A DNA stretch of 27,256 bases from positions 1 through 27,256 of the forward strand of contig JAFRZS010000235.1 in NCBI GenBank assembly GCA_017442445.1. Direction: 5' to 3'. Positions 22,171 through 27,256 of this stretch are shown here, piece after piece. A program made the translations under genes and the position numbers. Each line of letters begins with the position of its first letter. Within the stretch, counting starts at the first letter, position 1. Source of the DNA: Clostridia bacterium (GTDB lineage Bacteria; Bacillota; Clostridia; Oscillospirales; Acutalibacteraceae). The notes below the pieces were generated by a model. That model was not told the DNA's origin, did no database searches, and saw nothing but the letters and a program-made list of their open reading frames with translations.

Positions 22171-22530
22171 TTTTTCTTTCGGTTTTGCAAATATTGATAC
22201 TATAAGTCCCGCTAATACAGAAACGGTTATGCCTACAGCACCTGCTGAGAGAGGGCCTTTTAAAATTCCGAGCCACCCTTCCTGGTCAATCATTTCTTTT
22301 GTTACTTTTGCAAGATTGTAACCAAATCCCGTAATAGGTACGGTAGCTCCTGCCCCCGCCCAATCTTTCAGCGGTTCGTAAATTCCTATACCGCCGAGGA
22401 TTACTCCGATAACAACAAAAGACACAAGTATTCTTGCAGGAGTAAGCTTTGTTATATCAATGAGAATCTGACCTATCACGCAGATAAGTCCTCCTATAAT
22501 AAAAGCTTTCAGAAACATTAAAAAATCCAA
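22168..22530 (-). CDS. spoVAE: Stage V sporulation protein AE (SpoVAE)
   Basis: 120 residues, three or four membrane spans. The family signature is clear: AFIIGGLICVIGQILIDITKLTPARILVSF split over residues 9-38, then GAGATVPITGFGYNLAK and a glycine-rich last span. SpoVA proteins form the channel that moves dipicolinic acid into the forespore and out at germination. It normally lies beside spoVAC and spoVAD; here it is alone, so the partners must be elsewhere. The TTG start has GAGGTG 7 nt upstream. The SD and start lie in a hairpin (see separate entry). It is 41 nt downstream of the phosphatase gene on the same strand. Confidence 0.92.
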   Translation of the reverse strand: MDFLMFLKAFIIGGLICVIGQILIDITKLTPARILVSFVVIGVILGGIGIYEPLKDWAGAGATVPITGFGYNLAKVTKEMIDQEGWLGILKGPLSAGAVGITVSVLAGLIVSIFAKPKEK

Positions 22531-22563
22531 ACAATAACACCTCTTTCGGTAGTATTGTTCGGA
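22526..22563 (-). promoter_or_regulatory. Leader hairpin of spoVAE: SD in the loop, start codon in the stem
   Basis: On the minus strand, TCCGAACAATA pairs with TATTGTTTGGA (one G:U), an 11-bp stem with a 16-nt loop. The loop holds GAGGTG and the 3' arm holds the TTG start codon (22528-22530). Pairing would hinder initiation. Read on the plus strand the same palindrome is followed by TTTTTGTTTT and could act as a terminator against antisense transcription. Confidence 0.6.
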
Positions 22564-22571
22564 TTTTTGTT

Positions 22572-22967
22572 TTATTTATTCCTAAGACTTTCTGTGATTT
22601 TTTCAGCGCACATTCTGTAAGCCTCAAGATCGCCGCCGTAGGGATCAAAAATTCCGCCGCCAAGAACTTCAAGTCTTTCTTTATCAACACCGTTTTTTAC
22701 AAAAAACGAGTAGATATCCTCTGTCATGCAGAAAATTTTATCAGCATCAAGGTCTTCTTTTGTTATCCTTTTTGATTTGTGCTCCGATATATCAATACCC
22801 ATCTGCTTCATAATTTCTATTGCATTTTCTGCAGCAGGAAATCCGTCTGATGTGACGATACCCCTGCTTCCGATTTGAACATCTTCTCCTTCGTGAAGTT
22901 TTTTGTAAATTCCTTCTGCCATAGGACTGCGGCAGGTGTTTCCCATACAAACAAAAATAACTTTCAT
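22572..22967 (-). CDS. Low-molecular-weight phosphatase, YwlE-like (protein arginine or tyrosine phosphatase)
   Basis: 131 residues starting MKVIFVCMGNTCRSPMAEG. The P-loop CX5R is C7-R13, and residue 11 is Thr, as in B. subtilis YwlE, where that Thr favours phospho-arginine; tyrosine phosphatases usually have Ile there. The general-acid Asp is in DPYGGDLEAY near residue 110, also very like YwlE's DPFGG. The ATG at 22967 lies 4 nt after the polA stop, and AAAGGAA overlaps the last polA codons, so translation is probably coupled to polA. An in-frame ATG 18 nt upstream lies inside polA and has no SD. Arginine phosphatase is favoured but not proven; no mcsB kinase is in the window. Confidence 0.88.
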   Translation of the reverse strand: MKVIFVCMGNTCRSPMAEGIYKKLHEGEDVQIGSRGIVTSDGFPAAENAIEIMKQMGIDISEHKSKRITKEDLDADKIFCMTEDIYSFFVKNGVDKERLEVLGGGIFDPYGGDLEAYRMCAEKITESLRNK

Positions 22968-22971
22968 ATCT

Positions 22972-25473
22972 TTATTCCTTTGCATCGTACCACGATTTTC
23001 CCATGCTTACATCTGCAAGAAGCGATACCTTCATCTTACAAGCATTTTCCATTTCTTCCTTGACGATCTGCTTTACTGTCTGAGCAATATCTTCCGATGC
23101 TTCAACAATCAGTTCATCGTGTACCTGCATTATAAGCTGAGCATCAAGATTTTCATCTTTGAGCCGTTTCCATACCTTAACCATGGCAATCTTGATTATA
23201 TCTGCCGCTGTTCCCTGTATAGGCATATTTCTTGCAACTCTTTCACCAAAGCTTCTGAGCATTCCGTTTGAGGCTGTAAGCTCGGGAAGATATCTTCTTC
23301 TGTTGAATACTGTCGAAACAAAGCCGTCATCCTTTGCTTTTTCAACGACATCTTTCATATATTTGTCAACACCTGAATAGTGAGTAAGATATCCTTTTAT
23401 ATATTTATCAGCTTCTGCACGGGATACTCCGATATCCTTACCGAGCGAGAATGCACCTATACCGTAAACTATTCCGAAATTGACAGCCTTCGCTCTGCTT
23501 CTCATCAGAGGTGTTACCAATTCAAGAGGCATATTGAATACCTGAGAAGCTGTAATTGAGTGGATATCATCACCGTTGTTGAAAGCATTTATCATATTTT
23601 CATCATCGGCAATATCAGCAAGAACACGGAGTTCAATCTGCGAATAGTCGGCATCCACCAATACATAACCGGGTTTTGCGATGAAAAATTTTCTCATCTC
23701 TCTGCCGATTTCAGAACGGACAGGTATGTTCTGAAGATTGGGCTCAGTTGATGAAATTCTGCCCGTTCTTGTTTCCGTCTGATTAAGTGTTGAGTGTATT
23801 CTTCCGTCGGGAGTAATAACTTTTAAAAGTCCGTCACAATAGGTTGATTTAAGCTTTGCAAGTGTTCTGTATGAAAGAATTTTTTCAATTACGGGATGTT
23901 CTTCTACCAAAGCTTCCAGAACCTCTGCATTGGTGGAATATCCGCTCTTGGTTTTTTTCTTCGCAGGTAAACCGAGCTTTTCAAAAAGTGCCTCACCCAA
24001 CTGCTTCGGAGAATTGATGTTAAACTCATATCCGACCTGATTATAAATCTCCTGTGTGAGCGATTTTATCTTAGTGTCAAGATCTTCGGAAAATTCTTCA
24101 ATACCGAAGCGGTCAACAAGAAAACCTGTTTCCTCCATATCGGCAAGTACCTGTGCCAGAGGCATTTCAATTTCTTTCAACAACTCTGTTTGATTATTTT
24201 CCTCTATCTTTTTGCTGAGAATTTCATAGCTTTTTGCAAGTGACACAATACGGATATATTCATCGTCACATTCGGGAATGTTTATTGCATACTCCTGTGC
24301 AAGTCTTGAAATTTCGTAGCTGTTTGCAGAAGGATTGAGAATATATCCTGCTAAAGCTGTGTCAAAAATGACATTTCCGATTTCAAGATCGGGATATTTT
24401 TCGTAGATTGCTTTTATGTCTGCCGTCACTTTTTCAAGCTCTGAAGATAAAATTTCTTCCGTTAAATCCTCGTCAATTTTTGCAACAAAATTATCCCATG
24501 CAATATATCCGCAATCTGTATCAGGAATTATGAAAATCTGTTTGTTTTCAAGGTCTTTTAAATTTACATTTTCTTTTATCTCAACGCTTTCTTTTACTTC
24601 ATCGGTTACATCTTCACTCGTTCTTTCAATTCCGAGCTTTTCAATCATCGAGAACATTTCAAGCTCCGCAAGAATCCTGAACGCTTCGGAATCGGGTTCT
24701 GATACAATGTATGATTCAAGAGATGTATCAATCGGAATATCTCTGTCAATCGTTCCTAATTTGTGGCTGAGATAAGCTTTTTCTTTATCTGCCCTGAGCT
24801 TTTCGCGAACAGAATTTTTAATTTCTATTTCGTCAAGATTTTCGTAAATATAATCAATTGTTTTAAACTGCTGAATAAGGTCACCCGCAGTTTTTTTGCC
24901 TATCCCCGCAACTCCGGGGATATTATCTGAGCTGTCACCCTGTAACGCTTTTATTTCAATGAGTCCTGACGGCGTGACACCGTATTCTTCCATAATCTTA
25001 TCAGTATCGTAAATTATCGTTTCTCTTGTTGTTGCAAGGCAGACCTTTGTATTGTCGCCGACCAACTGCAGACTGTCCCTGTCGCCCGTTGCAATAAAAC
25101 AGAAATCGTCACCGACACAAGCCTTTGACAAAGTTCCGAGAATGTCATCAGCTTCGTAGCCTTCTATTTCAACAATTTTTATTCCGAGGTGCTTGAGTAA
25201 TTCTTTCAATATCGGCATCTGACTTGCAAGTTCAGGAGGCATACCCTTTCTTCCCGCTTTATATCCGTCATACATTTTGTGACGGAATGTAGGAGCTCTC
25301 AAATCAAATGCAACGGCAACAGCATCAGGTTTTATCTGTGCTCTGAGCTTTGTCATTATATTCATAAAACCCTGTATTCCGTTTGTAAACTGTCCCGATT
25401 TTGTGCTGAGAAGTTTTATTCCGTAAAAGGCTCTGTTGATAATACTGTTTCCGTCTATCGCCAATAATTTCAT
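22972..25473 (-). CDS. polA: DNA polymerase I
   Basis: 833 residues from the ATG giving MKLLAIDGNSIINRAFYG, the normal N-terminus. Residues 1 to about 295 are the 5'-3' flap nuclease (VAFDLRAPTFRHKMYDGYK, EIEGYEADDILGT, GDRDSLQL, GDSSDNIPGVAGIGKKTA). About 310-480 is the 3'-5' exonuclease-like domain; the catalytic DxE is not seen (IIPDTDCGYIAW in its place), so proofreading is probably absent, as in other Firmicutes Pol I. The polymerase domain has motif A VDADYSQIELRVLA, O-helix RSRAKAVNFGIVYG and motif C QVHDELIVEA. It fills gaps and removes primers. The ATG lacks an obvious SD; the nearest (GGTGGAG) is 28 nt upstream in a hairpin loop. Confidence 0.97.
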   Translation of the reverse strand: MKLLAIDGNSIINRAFYGIKLLSTKSGQFTNGIQGFMNIMTKLRAQIKPDAVAVAFDLRAPTFRHKMYDGYKAGRKGMPPELASQMPILKELLKHLGIKIVEIEGYEADDILGTLSKACVGDDFCFIATGDRDSLQLVGDNTKVCLATTRETIIYDTDKIMEEYGVTPSGLIEIKALQGDSSDNIPGVAGIGKKTAGDLIQQFKTIDYIYENLDEIEIKNSVREKLRADKEKAYLSHKLGTIDRDIPIDTSLESYIVSEPDSEAFRILAELEMFSMIEKLGIERTSEDVTDEVKESVEIKENVNLKDLENKQIFIIPDTDCGYIAWDNFVAKIDEDLTEEILSSELEKVTADIKAIYEKYPDLEIGNVIFDTALAGYILNPSANSYEISRLAQEYAINIPECDDEYIRIVSLAKSYEILSKKIEENNQTELLKEIEMPLAQVLADMEETGFLVDRFGIEEFSEDLDTKIKSLTQEIYNQVGYEFNINSPKQLGEALFEKLGLPAKKKTKSGYSTNAEVLEALVEEHPVIEKILSYRTLAKLKSTYCDGLLKVITPDGRIHSTLNQTETRTGRISSTEPNLQNIPVRSEIGREMRKFFIAKPGYVLVDADYSQIELRVLADIADDENMINAFNNGDDIHSITASQVFNMPLELVTPLMRSRAKAVNFGIVYGIGAFSLGKDIGVSRAEADKYIKGYLTHYSGVDKYMKDVVEKAKDDGFVSTVFNRRRYLPELTASNGMLRSFGERVARNMPIQGTAADIIKIAMVKVWKRLKDENLDAQLIMQVHDELIVEASEDIAQTVKQIVKEEMENACKMKVSLLADVSMGKSWYDAKE

Positions 25474-25494
25474 AATACGGTAATGTACTGAAAC

Positions 25495-25513
25495 CGCAGA
25501 CTCCACCTCTGCG
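25495..25513 (-). promoter_or_regulatory. Hairpin in the polA leader with SD-like loop
   Basis: CGCAGA and TCTGCG pair around a 7-nt loop reading GGTGGAG on the minus strand, 21 nt before the polA ATG. It is the only SD-like sequence near the start, but it is too far away for normal initiation unless the start is further upstream. Confidence 0.4.
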
Positions 25514-25551
25514 AAGACAGTATCTTCCTTTCGTTTTTTATTTTCCAATAT

Positions 25552-25560
25552 ATTATATCA
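25552..25560 (-). promoter_or_regulatory. Extended -10 promoter of polA
   Basis: On the minus strand TGATATAAT gives an extended -10 (TGn-TATAAT). No good -35 is present at 17 nt, which is normal for extended -10 promoters. The start would be near 25545, giving a leader of about 70 nt. Confidence 0.6.
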
Positions 25561-25589
25561 CAAAAATTGTTAATTCGCAGTAGTTTTTA

Positions 25590-25618
25590 TTGAAATATAT
25601 ATTATTTTGTGATAAAAT
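25590..25618 (+). promoter_or_regulatory. Promoter of the BspA-type surface protein gene
   Basis: -35 TTGAAA (25590-25595), 17-nt spacer, -10 TAAAAT (25613-25618) preceded by TGA (extended -10). It diverges from the polA promoter. Confidence 0.8.
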
Positions 25619-25646
25619 GTATTTATCTATAATGGAGGTGTTTATT

Positions 25647-27256
25647 TTGAAAAAATTTAGTTACAAGATTTTAGCTTTTGTGCTTTCATTGGTAACTGTT
25701 TTATCTGTTTTAAATTTAACCGGCTTTTCATTACAGGCAGGTAATTTTATATATGTAATTTCAGGTACCGATGCAAAAATCACAGGTCTTTCAGATACAT
25801 CTGTTTCAGGTAAACTTGAAATTCCTTCAACCCTCGGAGGCTACAACACAGCAACAATCGGAGCTTATGCTTTTTCCGATTGTGATAAGCTTACATCAAT
25901 TACTGTTCCGGCTTCCGTAAAGACTCTTGAAACACACGCTTTTGCTGATTGCAACAATCTTCAGACAGTTTCAATCGCATCGGGTGTTACTTCCATAGGT
26001 GTTGCAGCATTCTTTGACTGCGATAAGCTTCAGACAATTACGGTTGACTCTGCAAACTCAGATTTTTCTTCTGACAACGGAATTCTTTTTAATAAGAATA
26101 AGACTGAACTCATCTGCTTCCCTGAAGGAAAATCTGCAGATTCTTATTCTGTCCCCTCAACTGTTACAAAGATTTCCGACTATGCATTTTATGATACTTC
26201 TCTTGAAAGCGTAACCGTTCCCGCTTCTGTAAAAGTTCTCGGCATCGGTGCTTTTTCAGAGTCTAATACAGAGTCCGTCGCTTTTGCTTCAGGTCTTGAA
26301 ACAATTTCCGAAAGAGCTTTTTATAATTGCTCTGACCTTAAAGCCGTTACACTTCCCTCAAGTGTGAAAACAATCGGCGATTATGCATTTTTCGGCTGTG
26401 AGGAAATCACTTCCGTAAATCTTCCGAAAAATCTCGTAAATCTTTCCTCATCTGCATTCAATAATTGTCCTGATCTTTCAGAAATCACTGCAGACAAAGA
26501 CGGAAACTTTGTCTGTGTTGACGGTGTAGTTTACAACGCAAACAAAACAACATTATATATATATCCTAATGCAAAATCAGACACATCATTTACAGTACCG
26601 TCTTCGGTCACAAGCATTTCTGAAAATGCGTTTGCTTATTCTTTAAATCTTAAAAACATCACTCTCCACAAGACTTTAAAAACAGTCAAAGCTTTTGCTT
26701 TTATGAACTGTGCTAATTTGGAAAAAGTCACCTTCTTAAACAGCGATACTGCTATCGGTGAAAACATTTTGTTTGGCTCTTCCAAGTCTTCAGTTGAGTG
26801 TTATAAAAACGCAACCGCATATAAATATGCAGTTGATAATTCAGTTAAATATACTCTTATGACAACACCTACAACAGTTCAGATTACTGTTGATGCTATC
26901 AGGTGGCCTGTCGGTAAATCAAGCACTTTTGCTCCTGTTGTAAGTCCTGCAGGTACTTCTGTTACATGGTCTTCTTCAAACAACACGGTTGCTACTGTTT
27001 CTTCTACAGGTAAATTAACCGCTGTCGGTGTCGGTACTGCTACTATCACCTGTAAGGCAGCTGACGGCTCAGGCGCTTATGACACCTGTACCGTAACTGT
27101 TTACTCAAAATCCACATCTGTTCAGATTACTGTTGATGCTATCAGATGGCCTGTCGGTAAATCAAGCACTTTTGCTCCTGTTGTAAGTCCTGCGGGCACT
27201 TCTGTTACCTGGTCTTCTTCAAACAACAAGGTTGCTACTGTTTCTTCTACAGGTAA
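25647..27256 (+). CDS. Secreted BspA-type leucine-rich-repeat protein with Big_2 Ig-like domains, 5' part
   Basis: At least 536 codons, open at the right edge. The start is TTG with GGAGGTG 6 nt upstream. Residues 1 to about 31 are a signal peptide (LKKFSYKILAFVLSLVTVLS, likely cleavage after SLQA). Residues about 40-400 are repeats of the LRR_5/BspA type, of about 23 residues, with the recurrent pattern I..AF..C..L..I..P.SV (IGAYAFSDCDKLTSITVPAS, ISERAFYNCSDLKAVTLPSS). From about residue 410 come bacterial Ig-like (Big_2) domains: TVQITVDAIRWPVGKSSTF, SVTWSSSNNTVATVSSTGKL, VGVGTATITCKA. Such proteins sit on the surface and bind host, matrix or other cells. Anchor or dockerin, if any, is beyond the window. 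Confidence 0.92.
   Translation, partial: MKKFSYKILAFVLSLVTVLSVLNLTGFSLQAGNFIYVISGTDAKITGLSDTSVSGKLEIPSTLGGYNTATIGAYAFSDCDKLTSITVPASVKTLETHAFADCNNLQTVSIASGVTSIGVAAFFDCDKLQTITVDSANSDFSSDNGILFNKNKTELICFPEGKSADSYSVPSTVTKISDYAFYDTSLESVTVPASVKVLGIGAFSESNTESVAFASGLETISERAFYNCSDLKAVTLPSSVKTIGDYAFFGCEEITSVNLPKNLVNLSSSAFNNCPDLSEITADKDGNFVCVDGVVYNANKTTLYIYPNAKSDTSFTVPSSVTSISENAFAYSLNLKNITLHKTLKTVKAFAFMNCANLEKVTFLNSDTAIGENILFGSSKSSVECYKNATAYKYAVDNSVKYTLMTTPTTVQITVDAIRWPVGKSSTFAPVVSPAGTSVTWSSSNNTVATVSSTGKLTAVGVGTATITCKAADGSGAYDTCTVTVYSKSTSVQITVDAIRWPVGKSSTFAPVVSPAGTSVTWSSSNNKVATVSSTG
26880..27256 (+). repeat. Tandem 243-bp repeat encoding an 81-residue Big_2 domain
   Basis: The unit starting at 26880 recurs at 27123, exactly 243 bp later. 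Over the 134 bp of the second copy that are visible I count five differences, four synonymous and one Thr-to-Lys (NNTVA to NNKVA). The second copy is cut by the window end, and more copies may follow. Confidence 0.95.

Overview
The window looks like chromosomal DNA of a spore-forming, AT-rich Clostridia member, most likely a gut Oscillospirales/Ruminococcus-type organism. The evidence is strong AGGAGG-type Shine-Dalgarno (SD) sites, frequent TTG and GTG starts, TTGACA/TATAAT promoters, sporulation genes (gpr, spoIIP, spoVAE), a CIRCE/HrcA heat-shock operon and a BspA-type surface protein. Most of the window is housekeeping DNA; one stretch downstream of ssrA looks accessory.

Layout. 1-2003 (minus strand): heat-shock operon hrcA-grpE-dnaK (dnaK runs off the left edge) behind a sigma-A promoter and a perfect CIRCE operator. 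2038-8019 (plus): an XRE regulator, an M16 peptidase pair (pseudo-enzyme plus HxxEH enzyme), an unbroken reading frame joining Lgt to GalM, and folD. 8023-11979 (plus): SRP RNA, dnaX, ybaB, recR, a PHP-domain hydrolase and smpB, followed directly by ssrA (tmRNA) and its terminator. SmpB and tmRNA are partners in trans-translation; DnaX and RecR serve replication and repair.

12334-14402 is the unusual part. It holds an array of seven different perfect hairpins joined by a shared 9-nt spacer that switches strand in mid-array, then a second terminator, then a three-gene cassette with its own promoter: an XRE protein with a hydrophobic C-terminus, a small glycine-rich membrane protein, and a protein with five zinc-ribbon motifs. 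I do not recognise the cassette as a described system.

14410-18438: a nucleoside hydrolase, a small membrane protein and rpsT on the minus strand, then gpr, spoIIP and a small membrane protein on the plus strand. The rpsT-gpr-spoIIP order and the hrcA-grpE-dnaK order are both typical of Firmicutes. 18428-25473: a MATE transporter, a ceramidase-fold protein, spoVAE, a YwlE-like phosphatase and polA on the minus strand, with one plus-strand zinc-ribbon membrane protein between them. 25590-27256: a promoter and the 5' part of a secreted BspA-type leucine-rich-repeat protein with tandem Big_2 Ig-like domains, cut by the right edge.

Main points for a second look: the strand-switching hairpin array; the cassette after ssrA; two separate cases (Lgt/GalM and the zinc-ribbon gene) where an open frame runs without a stop into an internal SD-ATG that looks like an independent start; and RNA hairpins placed over the ribosome binding sites or starts of spoIIP, spoVAE and possibly polA.
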